Assembly: GCA_013695685.1 (NCBI GenBank)
Contig: JACCZY010000097.1
Coordinates: 1-35,108, forward strand
Origin: Geodermatophilaceae bacterium
GTDB taxonomy: Bacteria; Actinomycetota; Actinomycetes; Mycobacteriales; Geodermatophilaceae
DNA: 35,108 bases
Reading direction: 5' to 3'
In this document: piece by piece, positions 8,972 through 17,937 of the stretch
Numbering within the stretch: the stretch's first letter is position 1
Layout of the letters: every line of letters begins with the position of its first letter
Made by a program: the position numbers and the translations under genes
Notes under the pieces: model-generated
The model's input: only the letters and a program-made list of their open reading frames with translations
Told to the model about the DNA's origin: nothing
Databases searched by the model: none

Positions 8972-11900
8972 ATGTCGGGACAGTCGCCGTTCACCCCGTT
9001 ACCCCCCCAGGTCGACCTGCCGGCACTCGAGCACGAGGTGCTGCAGCGCTGGCACGAGGGCAAGGTCTTCCAGCGGTCCCTGGAGGCCTCGGCCGGCCGG
9101 CCACCCTGGGTCTTCTACGAGGGCCCGCCGACCGCGAACGGCAGGCCGGGCGTCCACCACATCGAGGCGCGGACCTTCAAGGACGTCTTCCCGCGCTACC
9201 GGACGATGAAGGGGTACCACGTCCCGCGCCGGGCCGGCTGGGACTGCCACGGGCTGCCGGTCGAGCTGGCGGTGGAGACCGAACTCGGCTTCACCGGCAA
9301 GAAGGACATCGAGGCCCACGGCGTCGCCGCGTTCAACGCCAAGTGCCGGGAGTCGGTGCACCGCCACGTCGACGAGTGGGAGTCGTTGACCGAGCGGATG
9401 GGCTTCTGGGTCGACATGTCCGAGGCCTACTGGACGATGGACCCGGCCTACATCGAGAGCGTGTGGTGGTCGCTCAAGGTCATCTTCGACAAGGGGCTGC
9501 TGGTCGAGGACTACCGGGTGGCGCCGTACTGTCCGCGGTGCGGAACCGGACTGTCCGACCACGAGGTGGCGCAGGGCTACGAGACGGTGGTCGACCCGTC
9601 GGTCTACGTCCGCTTCCCTGTCACCAGCGGCGAGTGGGCCGGCCGCGCCGACCTCCTGGTCTGGACCACGACACCGTGGACCCTGGTGTCCAACACCGCG
9701 GTCGCCGTACACCCCGAGGTGACGTACGTCGTAGCGCGCACCGGTGACAGCACTTTCGTGGTGGCCGAGCCGCTGTTCGAGCGGGTGCTCGGCACCGACG
9801 TCGAGGTGCTCGCCCGGATGGGCGGCACAGAACTGGAGCGGACGTCGTACGCCCGGCCGTTCGACCTGGTCGACATCCCGGACGCGCACTACGTCATCAC
9901 CGCGCCGTACGTCACCACCAGCGACGGCACCGGACTCGTGCACCAGTCCCCCGCCTTCGGTGCCGACGACCTCGCCGCCACCCGCGGTTACGGGATGCCG
10001 GTGGTCAACCCGGTCGGCCGGGACGGCCGGTTCGCCGACGGGCTGGACCTCGTCGGCGGCGTGTTCTTCAAGACCGCTGACGCCGCCCTCGTGGCGGACC
10101 TGCGCGCCCGCGGGCTGCTCTTCCGGTCGGAGGACTACGAGCACTCCTACCCGCACTGCTGGCGCTGCCACACGCCGCTCATGTACTACGCCCTGCCGTC
10201 CTGGTACATCAGGACCACCGCGGTCAAGGACAAGCTGCTGGCCGAGAACGAGCGGACCGACTGGCACCCGGCGAACATCAAGTACGGCCGGTACGGCGAC
10301 TGGCTCCGGAACAACGTGGACTGGGCGCTGTCCCGCGACCGGTACTGGGGTACGCCGCTGCCGATCTGGCGCTGCCCCGACGGGCACGACACCTGCGTCG
10401 GGTCGCTCGCCGAGCTGTCCACCTTGGTCGGCTCCGACGTGTCCACTGTGGACCCGCACCGGCCGTACGTCGACGCGATCACGCTGCCGTGTCCGGTGTG
10501 CGCTCAGACCGCGGGCCGGGTGCCGCAGGTGATCGACGCGTGGTACGACGCCGGCTCCATGTCCTTCGCCCAGTGGGGGGCCCCGCACCGCAACAACGAG
10601 CTGTTCGAGGCCGCCTTTCCCGGGCAGTTCATCTGCGAGGCCATCGACCAGACCCGCGGTTGGTTCTACACGATGATGGTCGTACCCACCGTTGTGTTCG
10701 GTCGGTCGTCGTACGAGACCGTGCTCTGCCTCGGCCACATCCTGGCCGAAGACGGCCGCAAGATGAGCAAACACCTCGGCAACATCCTCGAGCCGCTGCC
10801 GCTGATGGATCGACACGGGGCAGACGCTGTGCGCTGGTTCATGGCCACGAGCGGCTCCCCGTGGTCCGGACGACGGATCGGGCACGCCGCGTTGGACGAC
10901 GTCGTCCGCAAGGTGCTCCTGACGTACTGGAACACCGCGTCGTTCTTCACCCTCTACGCGGCGGCCGCCGATTACGACCCTTCGGCGGCAGACTCACCCC
11001 CGCTCGGAGAACGGCCGCTGCTGGACCGGTGGCTGGCCGCTGAGGTGGCAGCCCTCGTGTCGGACGTGGACGACGCGATGTCGTCGTTCGACACCGTGCT
11101 GGCCGGCCGGCGGCTGGCCGGCTTCATCGACGACCTGTCCAACTGGTACGTGCGGCGGTCCAGGCGTCGGTTCTGGGACGGCGATCCGGCCGCGTTCGCG
11201 ACCCTGCGGGACGCGCTGGACGTGCTGACCAGGCTGCTCGCCCCGCTGGTGCCGTTCATCACCGAGCGGGTCTGGTCGGCGGTGAGTGCCGGCGTCGTTC
11301 CGGGAGCGCCCGATTCGGTCCACCTGGCGGACTGGCCGGTCCCCGGCCACGACGACACCGAACTGCGCGGGCGGATGGCGCTGGTGCGGCGGCTGGTGGA
11401 GTTGGGCCGGGCCGCCCGGACCCAGTCCAAGGTGCGGACCCGGCAGCCCCTCGGCCGGGCGCTCGTGGCGGCGCCCGGCTGGGCGGCGCTGCCCGAGGAG
11501 TTGCGCGCGCAGGTGGCCGACGAACTCAACGTGCAGGCCGTCGAATCGCTGGAGCGGGACGGTGACGAACTCATCGACGTCGGCATCAAGGCCAACTTCC
11601 GCGTCCTGGGCCGTCGCTTCGGCAAGGATGTCCAGGCAGTCGCCGCAGCCATCGCCGGCGCCAATCCGGCGGCGGCGGCGGCGGCGCTGCGCGCCGGGAC
11701 CGCGACTGTCACCGTCGGCGGCGAACGGGTCACGCTCGACGCCGACGAGGTGATCGTGACCGAGACGCCGCGCGCCGGATGGGCGGTAGCCAGCGAGCAC
11801 GGGGAAAGTCTCGCCCTCGACCTCACCCTCACCCCACAGCTGCGCCGCGCCGGTCTGGCCCGTGAGGTCGTCCGCGCGGTGCAGGAGGCACGTAAGAGCA

Positions 11901-12100
11901 GCGGCCTGTCGATCAGCGACCGGATCGCGCTGTGGTGGCTGGCCGACGGCGAGGCTGCCACGGCGCTGACCGAGCACGAGGCGACGGTGACCGCCGAGGT
12001 GCTGGCGACGTCGTACACCAACGCCGAGCCGCCCGACGCCGACCTGCCCGGTTTCAGCGTCGAGCCGGGGATCTCGTTCTGGCTTACCCGCGCCGGCTGA
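8972..12100 (+). CDS. ileS: isoleucyl-tRNA synthetase, IleRS2-like with altered HIGH motif (GVHH)
   Basis: FYEGPPTANGRPGVHHIEARTFKDVFPRYRTMKGYHVPRRAGWDCHGLPVE, VAPYCPRCGTGLSDHEVAQGY, WVDMSEAYWTMDPAYIESVWWSL, GRKMSKHLGNILEP. ATG at 8972 preceded by GGAG. Confidence 0.96.
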   Translation: MSGQSPFTPLPPQVDLPALEHEVLQRWHEGKVFQRSLEASAGRPPWVFYEGPPTANGRPGVHHIEARTFKDVFPRYRTMKGYHVPRRAGWDCHGLPVELAVETELGFTGKKDIEAHGVAAFNAKCRESVHRHVDEWESLTERMGFWVDMSEAYWTMDPAYIESVWWSLKVIFDKGLLVEDYRVAPYCPRCGTGLSDHEVAQGYETVVDPSVYVRFPVTSGEWAGRADLLVWTTTPWTLVSNTAVAVHPEVTYVVARTGDSTFVVAEPLFERVLGTDVEVLARMGGTELERTSYARPFDLVDIPDAHYVITAPYVTTSDGTGLVHQSPAFGADDLAATRGYGMPVVNPVGRDGRFADGLDLVGGVFFKTADAALVADLRARGLLFRSEDYEHSYPHCWRCHTPLMYYALPSWYIRTTAVKDKLLAENERTDWHPANIKYGRYGDWLRNNVDWALSRDRYWGTPLPIWRCPDGHDTCVGSLAELSTLVGSDVSTVDPHRPYVDAITLPCPVCAQTAGRVPQVIDAWYDAGSMSFAQWGAPHRNNELFEAAFPGQFICEAIDQTRGWFYTMMVVPTVVFGRSSYETVLCLGHILAEDGRKMSKHLGNILEPLPLMDRHGADAVRWFMATSGSPWSGRRIGHAALDDVVRKVLLTYWNTASFFTLYAAAADYDPSAADSPPLGERPLLDRWLAAEVAALVSDVDDAMSSFDTVLAGRRLAGFIDDLSNWYVRRSRRRFWDGDPAAFATLRDALDVLTRLLAPLVPFITERVWSAVSAGVVPGAPDSVHLADWPVPGHDDTELRGRMALVRRLVELGRAARTQSKVRTRQPLGRALVAAPGWAALPEELRAQVADELNVQAVESLERDGDELIDVGIKANFRVLGRRFGKDVQAVAAAIAGANPAAAAAALRAGTATVTVGGERVTLDADEVIVTETPRAGWAVASEHGESLALDLTLTPQLRRAGLAREVVRAVQEARKSSGLSISDRIALWWLADGEAATALTEHEATVTAEVLATSYTNAEPPDADLPGFSVEPGISFWLTRAG

Positions 12101-12111
12101 TCGGCTCCGGT

Positions 12112-12843
12112 TCAGTCCTCGGGCGGGTTGGCGCTGTTCTGCGCCGGGCCGGCCGACTGCCCGGCGCCGACAGGGCGCTGCTCACCGGTCGGCTCCCCGG
12201 AAGCACTGACGTCCAGCTCTCGCAGCTGCGACTCCAGGTAGGACTTGAGCCGGGTTCGGTACTCCCGCTCGAACGTGCGTAGGTCCTCGATCTGCTGCTC
12301 CAAGGAGGTCCTGCGCTGCTCCAAGGCCCCGATGACCTCCGTCCGCTTGCGCTCGGCGTCCTCGGCCACCGTCTGGGCACGAGTCTCGGCCTCGCTCAGC
12401 ATCTCCTCGGACTTCGACGTCGAGTCGGAGATCATCTGCTCGCTGGACGTGCGCGCGTCGGCCAGCAGCCGGTCGGCCTGCGCCTTGGCCTCGCCCACGT
12501 GCCGGTCGGCGGTCTCGGTGGCCAGCGCCAGCATCCGGGTGGCCTGGCTCAGTTCGTCGCCGTCGCCGACGACGGCGCGCTCCTCGGGTACCTGCTCCTT
12601 GGTGATGCTCACGCCCGACGTGGCATCCGGCGGCGGCGCTGCCTGGTCCTCTTCGGTCGAAACGGGGCGATCAGGGGTCTCGGCGGTCCGGGAGCGCAGT
12701 TCGTTGTTCTCCTCGATCAGCCGGGCGAACTCGGTCTCGACGAGATCCAAGAAGGCGTCCACCTCGTCCTCGTCGTAGCCCCGCTTGCCGATCGGTGGCT
12801 TCTTGAAGGCGACGTTGTGGACGTCGGCGGGGGTCAGCGGCAT
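12112..12843 (-). CDS. divIVA: DivIVA/Wag31 family polar growth/cell division protein
   Basis: MPLTPADVHNVAFKKPPIGKRGYDEDEVDAFLDLVETEFARLIEENNELR, then long coiled coil. Confidence 0.96.
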   Translation of the reverse strand: MPLTPADVHNVAFKKPPIGKRGYDEDEVDAFLDLVETEFARLIEENNELRSRTAETPDRPVSTEEDQAAPPPDATSGVSITKEQVPEERAVVGDGDELSQATRMLALATETADRHVGEAKAQADRLLADARTSSEQMISDSTSKSEEMLSEAETRAQTVAEDAERKRTEVIGALEQRRTSLEQQIEDLRTFEREYRTRLKSYLESQLRELDVSASGEPTGEQRPVGAGQSAGPAQNSANPPED

Positions 12844-12925
12844 GCCATCACCTCGAAGGATTGGTCGGGTACAGCAGCGTACGGAGGGCAGTCGCCCATG
12901 CACTCATTGCACGCAAGGTACTCGG

Positions 12926-13222
12926 TCAGCTTGTCACGGCCAGATTCCCGGCCACGTCGCGCAGCACGAACACGATGATCAGGAGCACCATAAACCCGAG
13001 GTCCAGGCGCACCGTGCCCAGATTCAGCGGCGGGATGACCCGCTGTAGGGCTTTCAGCGGCGGGTCAGTCGCTGCGTACACGACCTCAAGGCCCGCCGCG
13101 ACGAGACCGGAGGGCCGCCAGTTGCGCGCGAAAACCATCACCCAGCCGACGATGAGGCGAGCGAGCAGGAAGAGAAAATAGACGTAGAGCGCGAAGTAGA
13201 CGATCGTCCAGAAGGTGGCCAT
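12926..13222 (-). CDS. YggT family membrane protein
   Basis: 98 aa with two TM segments; FLLARLIVGWVMVFA...YAATDPPLKALQRVIPPLNLGTVRLDLGFMVLLI; syntenic between sepF and divIVA. Confidence 0.93.
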   Translation of the reverse strand: MATFWTIVYFALYVYFLFLLARLIVGWVMVFARNWRPSGLVAAGLEVVYAATDPPLKALQRVIPPLNLGTVRLDLGFMVLLIIVFVLRDVAGNLAVTS

Positions 13223-13231
13223 TCAGCTCCG

Positions 13232-13783
13232 TCAGCTCTGATTGAAGAAGCCGCCCTCGACGATTCTGGCCTTGTCCTCGGCCGTGACTGAGACATTCTG
13301 CGGCGACAGCAGGAACACCTTGTTCGTCACACGCTCGATGCTACCGCGCAGGCCGAAGGACAGGCCGGCGGCGAAGTCCACCAGCCGCTTGGCGTCGGCG
13401 TCGTCCATCTCCGTCAGGTTCATGATCACCGGTACACCGTCGCGGAAGTGCTCCCCGATGGTGCGTGCCTCGTTGTACGTGCGCGGGTGCAGCGTCGTGA
13501 TCCGGTAGGTGCCTTGCTCGCTGTGGCCCATCACGGCGACCGGATGCTTCGGCTCGTATCCGGCGGGATTCGGGGGCTCCGGCGCACCGGCCCAGACCCG
13601 AGCCGCCCGCTCCGCGCGGGGCCGTCTCGCCGGCGCGGCCGGCTCGCCGGCGTAGGAGTCCGCGGCGTAGGGGTCCGCGCCGTGGGTGTTGCTCGCGGCG
13701 TAAGCCCGGTCGTCGTCGGAGTGGCGGTCGTCTTCCTCGACGAGACCGAGGTAGACACCCATCTTGCGCATGGCACCGGCCAT
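13232..13783 (-). CDS. sepF: cell division protein SepF
   Basis: [82 protein letters not shown]. Confidence 0.96.
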   Translation of the reverse strand: MAGAMRKMGVYLGLVEEDDRHSDDDRAYAASNTHGADPYAADSYAGEPAAPARRPRAERAARVWAGAPEPPNPAGYEPKHPVAVMGHSEQGTYRITTLHPRTYNEARTIGEHFRDGVPVIMNLTEMDDADAKRLVDFAAGLSFGLRGSIERVTNKVFLLSPQNVSVTAEDKARIVEGGFFNQS

Positions 13784-13807
13784 CGAATCGGCCCCTTATC
13801 GGCTAGG

Positions 13808-14569
13808 TCAGCGGACGTGATCGGACATTAGTGCGCGGTCACCGAACAGGGCGGCACCGACACGCACGTACGTGGCTCCGTGCCCGATGGCGGTCTCGAG
13901 GTCCGCGCTCATCCCGGCCGAGATGGCCACGGCATCGGCAGCGACGCCCCGCACGCCCTCGGCGAGCACGGCCAGCCGGGCGAACGCGGCGCCGGGATCG
14001 CCGCCCAGCGGGCCGAGCGCCATCACGCCGGCCAGCCGGAGCCCGGTGGTGGCGGCAACGTGCTCGGCGAGCGCGACTACGTTCCTCGGGCGCACACCGC
14101 CACGCGCCTCGCCGGCGGCATCGGGGCCCCGGCCGTCGAGCTCGTCAAGGTTGACCTGCACCAATGCGTCCAAGCGGCGGCCGGTCCGCGCCGCGGCACG
14201 TCCGAGCGCATCGGCCAGCTCTACCCGGTCGACGGAGTGCACGACGTCGGCGTACGACGCGACCGAACGGGCCTTGTTACGCTGGATCTGGCCGACGAAA
14301 TGCCAGCGCACCAAGTGCCCGGGCGCGAGCCGGCTGATCTGCGCGGCCTTGCTTGCCGCCTCCTGGTCGCGGTTCTCGCCGAAGTCGGTGACGCCCAGAT
14401 CCAGCAGGTGCGCGACGTCGGTAGCGGGGAACGTCTTGCTCACGGCGACGAGCGTGACGTCGCCGGGCGCCCGTCCGGCAGCCCGCGCCGCGGCGTCGAT
14501 CCGGGCACGCAGCGCGGTCAGGTTGGCTGCCAGCTCACCCGCGCGCTCGGGAGCGCTCATGCGAGCCAC
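13808..14569 (-). CDS. YggS family pyridoxal-phosphate homeostasis protein
   Basis: VTLVAVSKTFPATDVAHLLDLGVTDFGENRDQEA, WHFVGQIQRNKARSVASYADVVHSVDR, SAGMSADLETAIGHGATYVRVGAALFG. Confidence 0.95.
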   Translation of the reverse strand: MARMSAPERAGELAANLTALRARIDAAARAAGRAPGDVTLVAVSKTFPATDVAHLLDLGVTDFGENRDQEAASKAAQISRLAPGHLVRWHFVGQIQRNKARSVASYADVVHSVDRVELADALGRAAARTGRRLDALVQVNLDELDGRGPDAAGEARGGVRPRNVVALAEHVAATTGLRLAGVMALGPLGGDPGAAFARLAVLAEGVRGVAADAVAISAGMSADLETAIGHGATYVRVGAALFGDRALMSDHVR

Positions 14570-15252
14570 ACCATACCGGCCTGGCGACCGGTGACCCCGT
14601 CCCGGCGATGGCTGAAGAGCGTCGGCTCCTCTAGGGTGCAGCGCGGGTCACAGACCACCTCACCGACTCCGGCGGCCAGCAACTGCCCACGGATCCCGGC
14701 GCGCAGATCCAGCCCCGGACTTCCCCTGGTGGTGCGGCTGGCGCTGCCGGGCGCTGCTCCCTCGACGTCGCGCTGCATGTCCTCGGGAACCTCGTAGCAG
14801 CTGCCGCAGATCGCCGGCCCGAGCAGTGCGTCGATCCGATCTGCGCTCGCACCGGCGGCGACCATCGCCGCCACCGCGTGCCCCGCGACGTCCAGCCGCA
14901 CGCCGACCCGACCGGCGTGCACCGCCGCGATCACGCCGGCCGCGGCATCGGCGAGCAGGATCGGCACGCAGTCGGCAGACAGCGCGGTGAGCACCAGCCC
15001 GGGCGTCGTCGTGACCAGGCCATCGCACGCCGGTACGGCGTGCTCCCGCGGTGAGTCGATCCGGCGGATGGTCCGACCGTGGATCGGCTCCATCCAGACC
15101 AGATCACCGACCGGCACGCCGGTCGAGCGCGCCAGCCGAGACCGGTTCAACTCGACCGCTGCCGGATCGTCACCGACGTGGTCGGCCAGATTGAAGGTGT
15201 CGTACGGCGAGGCGCTGGCGCCGCCGCACCGGTCGGTGACGACCCGGCGCAC
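14557..15252 (-). CDS. pgeF: peptidoglycan editing factor PgeF / YlmD-type (DUF152, polyphenol oxidase fold)
   Basis: VTDRCGGASASPYDTFNLADHVGDD, LTALSADCVPILLADAAAGVIAAVHAGRVG, LGPAICGSCYEVP, FSHRRDGVTGRQAGMVWL; syntenic downstream of ftsZ. Exact start uncertain. Confidence 0.9.
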   Translation of the reverse strand: MRRVVTDRCGGASASPYDTFNLADHVGDDPAAVELNRSRLARSTGVPVGDLVWMEPIHGRTIRRIDSPREHAVPACDGLVTTTPGLVLTALSADCVPILLADAAAGVIAAVHAGRVGVRLDVAGHAVAAMVAAGASADRIDALLGPAICGSCYEVPEDMQRDVEGAAPGSASRTTRGSPGLDLRAGIRGQLLAAGVGEVVCDPRCTLEEPTLFSHRRDGVTGRQAGMVWLA

Positions 15253-15269
15253 CCGGCGAGGAGACGCGG

Positions 15270-16397
15270 TCAGGATCTCAGAAACTCGGGGATGTCGAGG
15301 TCGTCGTCCAGCTCGTCCACGGTGTAGGCGCCGTGTGCGGCGGCCGGCCGCGGCAGCGGCGGATAGCCATTCGTCGTGGTGACCGGACGCGCCACGGCCG
15401 CCGGCTCCTGTTCGGCGGCAGGTCTCACCTCGGTCTTTCGGAAGGTCGGCTTGCCGGTGTCGAAGCCGGCCGCGATGACCGTGACGCGGACCTCGTCGCC
15501 CAGCGCATCGTCGATCACCGCACCGAAGATGATGTTGGCCTCGGGGTGAGCGGAGTCGGCCACCAGCGATGCTGCCTCGTTGATCTCGAACAGGCCGAGG
15601 TCCGAACCGCCCTGGATCGACAGCAGCACGCCGTGGGCACCCTCCATCGACGCCTCCAGCAGTGGACTGGCCACTGCCTGCTCGGCGGCGGTGATCGCGC
15701 GGTTCTCTCCCCGCGCACTACCGATTCCCATCAGCGCGCTGCCGGCGCCGGACATCACCGACTTCACGTCGGCGAAGTCGAGGTTGATCAGCCCCGGCGT
15801 GGTGATCAGGTCGGTGATGCCCTGGACACCGGAGAGCAGCACCTGGTCGGCGGTCCGGAACGCATCCATCACGCTGACGTTGCGGTCACCGAGCTGCAGC
15901 AGCCGGTCGTTCGGGATCACGATGAGGGTGTCGCACTCGTCGCGCAGCTCGCCGATGCCGGTCTCAGCCTGGGTGGCCCGGCGCTTGCCCTCGAACGCGA
16001 ACGGCCGGGTCACCACGCCGATGGTCAGCGCACCCAGCTTGCGCGAGATGCCCGCCACGACCGGTGCCCCGCCGGTGCCGGTACCGCCGCCCTCACCGGC
16101 GGTCACGAACACCATGTCGGCGCCCTTGAGGACCTCCTCGATCTCCTCGCGGTGATCCTCGGCGGCCTTGCGGCCGACCTCGGGCTGCGCCCCGGCGCCG
16201 AGACCGCGGGTGAGTTCCCTGCCGATGTCGAGCTTGACGTCGGCGTCGCTCATCAACAGCGCCTGGGCGTCGGTGTTGATAGCGATGAACTCGACCCCCT
16301 TGAGGCCGACCTCGATCATCCGGTTGACGGCATTGACGCCGCCCCCGCCGATCCCGACGACCTTGATGACCGCCAGGTAGTTGTGCGGAGCTGTCAT
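15270..16397 (-). CDS. ftsZ: cell division protein FtsZ
   Basis: [74 protein letters not shown]-terminal [11 protein letters not shown]. Confidence 0.99.
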   Translation of the reverse strand: MTAPHNYLAVIKVVGIGGGGVNAVNRMIEVGLKGVEFIAINTDAQALLMSDADVKLDIGRELTRGLGAGAQPEVGRKAAEDHREEIEEVLKGADMVFVTAGEGGGTGTGGAPVVAGISRKLGALTIGVVTRPFAFEGKRRATQAETGIGELRDECDTLIVIPNDRLLQLGDRNVSVMDAFRTADQVLLSGVQGITDLITTPGLINLDFADVKSVMSGAGSALMGIGSARGENRAITAAEQAVASPLLEASMEGAHGVLLSIQGGSDLGLFEINEAASLVADSAHPEANIIFGAVIDDALGDEVRVTVIAAGFDTGKPTFRKTEVRPAAEQEPAAVARPVTTTNGYPPLPRPAAAHGAYTVDELDDDLDIPEFLRS

Positions 16398-16420
16398 CGA
16401 ATCGGACCCCTTCTGCAGTG

Positions 16421-16437
16421 ACCCTCAAGTTGAGGGT
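16421..16437. promoter_or_regulatory. perfect inverted repeat ACCCTCAA-G-TTGAGGGT upstream of ftsZ; candidate operator for a MerR-type regulator (FtsR-like)
   Basis: 8+1+8 perfect palindrome read directly, 24 nt upstream of the ftsZ ATG; TTGACA hexamer on the minus strand at 16451-16446. Confidence 0.6.
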
Positions 16438-16548
16438 TAGAGTTATGTCAACCTGCGAAAACGGTAGGTAGCCCCGGCGGGGGAGTCAAAGACGTTCCCC
16501 GGCGTGTCGCCCGCGGATTCTGCGGCGGCCGTGCACGAGGGTCGGAGC

Positions 16549-17124
16549 TCAGCCCTTGGGCAGGCGGCCCATCAGGTAGAACTCGTCGTTGGGCGGTACG
16601 GCGGCGAGGTGCACGAGCCGGTTGGACATCGCGAAGAAGGAGACGATCGAGCCGATGTCCCAGATGTCGTCCTCGGTGAAGCCGTGCTCCCGCAGCGGAT
16701 CCAGATGTTCGGGCACGACACTGGCCGGGTCCCGGGCGAGCCGCAGGGCGAACTCGAGCATCGCCTTTTGGGCGTCGGTGATCTCGGCCTTGCGCCAATC
16801 GGTCGCCACCTGGTCGGCGATCCGCGGGTTCCGGGCCCGAATCCGGGCGATCGCGCCGTGGGCCACGACGCAGTACAGGCATCCGTTCGCCGCGCTGGTC
16901 GCCACCACGATCAGCTCCCGGTCGGCCTTGGGCAGCATGGTGCTCTCGGTGTCCATCAGGGCGTCGTGATAGGCGAAGAACGCCCGCCACTCCGCCGGCC
17001 GGTGCGCCAGTGCCAGAAACACGTTCGGCACGAAGCCGGACTTGTCCTCCACCTCGGCCAGCCGGGCGGCGATATCCTCCGGCAGGTCCGCCCGGTCCGG
17101 CACCGGAAACCGGCTGATCACCAT
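16549..17124 (-). CDS. AhpD-like / carboxymuconolactone decarboxylase family protein (peroxidase-related enzyme)
   Basis: MVISRFPVPDRADLPEDIAARLAEVEDKSGFVPNVFLALAHRPAEWRAFFAYHDALM...ELIVVATSAANGCLYCVVAHGAIAR: CxxCxxxH motif of the AhpD/CMD fold. Confidence 0.9.
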   Translation of the reverse strand: MVISRFPVPDRADLPEDIAARLAEVEDKSGFVPNVFLALAHRPAEWRAFFAYHDALMDTESTMLPKADRELIVVATSAANGCLYCVVAHGAIARIRARNPRIADQVATDWRKAEITDAQKAMLEFALRLARDPASVVPEHLDPLREHGFTEDDIWDIGSIVSFFAMSNRLVHLAAVPPNDEFYLMGRLPKG

Positions 17125-17145
17125 GGCAGCTAGCCTAACCACGGC

Positions 17146-17937
17146 TCAGCGGATGACCACGGCCGTCGGACTGCTGACGTCGATGGTCCGGCCGGGCTGG
17201 CCGAACACTCCTGCCAGGACAAGGGCCTTGCGCTCGCTGTCCTCGGCGCTGCCCCAGATCACCGTTCGCCCGCTGACAAGGTGCAGTACGACGGAATCCG
17301 GGGTGGTGGCCGAAACGCGGGCCACCCGGGCCAGTACGTCGGCCGGCAGGGCGCCGATCACCTCCAGCGCGGCCATCGTCGCCCGGTCGTCCGCAGCGGC
17401 TCGCGCCACTTCCAGTGGCGGAACGCCGGCCGGTGGCTCGGTCACCTGGGCGAAGAGCACCCCGTGCCGGTCGATGAGCCACTGCGCCCCCTCGGAGTCC
17501 ACAACTGCGACAGGTGCCCGCTCGATCACCTCGATCAGCACCGTCGATGGCCAGGACCGCGCCACCGTCACCGACTCGATCTGCGGCAGGGCCCGCAGCC
17601 GCTCGGTGACCGCGTCGGTGTCCAATCGCAGCAGGGGCAAACCCGCCGGGATCCCCGCGACCTCACGCACAGCCGCGGCGCTGACATCCTGGCTGCCCGC
17701 TACCTCGACACTGCGCACGGCGAGGACCGGTGAGAAGTACAGCAGCCAGGTGAGCAAACCCGCGAGGACCATGACACCGGCGAGCACGCCGAGGACTGCG
17801 ACGCGGGGCAGCCGGGGCAGCCGCGGCAACCGGCGCCTGCCTGCCGGCCGGACCCGGCGTCGGCGTCGGCGTTCGTGCCTGTGCGGCGGGACTTGCAGCC
17901 GCACCTGCGGCCTCGCCGGCGTGCGAACGGCGGTCAT
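17146..17937 (-). CDS. ftsQ: cell division protein FtsQ/DivIB
   Basis: Basic N-terminus, one TM, POTRA-like VLAVRSVEVAGSQDVSAAAVREVAGIPAGLPLLRLDTDAVTERLRALPQIESVTVARSWPSTVLIEVIERAPVAVV; position next to murC. Confidence 0.94.
   Translation of the reverse strand: MTAVRTPARPQVRLQVPPHRHERRRRRRVRPAGRRRLPRLPRLPRVAVLGVLAGVMVLAGLLTWLLYFSPVLAVRSVEVAGSQDVSAAAVREVAGIPAGLPLLRLDTDAVTERLRALPQIESVTVARSWPSTVLIEVIERAPVAVVDSEGAQWLIDRHGVLFAQVTEPPAGVPPLEVARAAADDRATMAALEVIGALPADVLARVARVSATTPDSVVLHLVSGRTVIWGSAEDSERKALVLAGVFGQPGRTIDVSSPTAVVIR

Noticed and set aside
8999-10885. 628-aa minus-strand ORF antisense to ileS
   Set aside because: Composition is typical of an antisense frame over a GC-rich gene; ileS is unequivocal on the plus strand.
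11668-11695. GCG-repeat tract (GGCGGCGGCGGCGGCG) in ileS
   Set aside because: Short run encoding Ala residues (PAAAAALRAG) in frame; common in high-GC genes and not a separate element.
16468-16480. CCCCGGCGGGG hairpin between the AhpD-like gene and ftsZ as a terminator
   Set aside because: Only a 4-bp stem with a 3-nt loop and no U tract in the right position; not supportable as a terminator.
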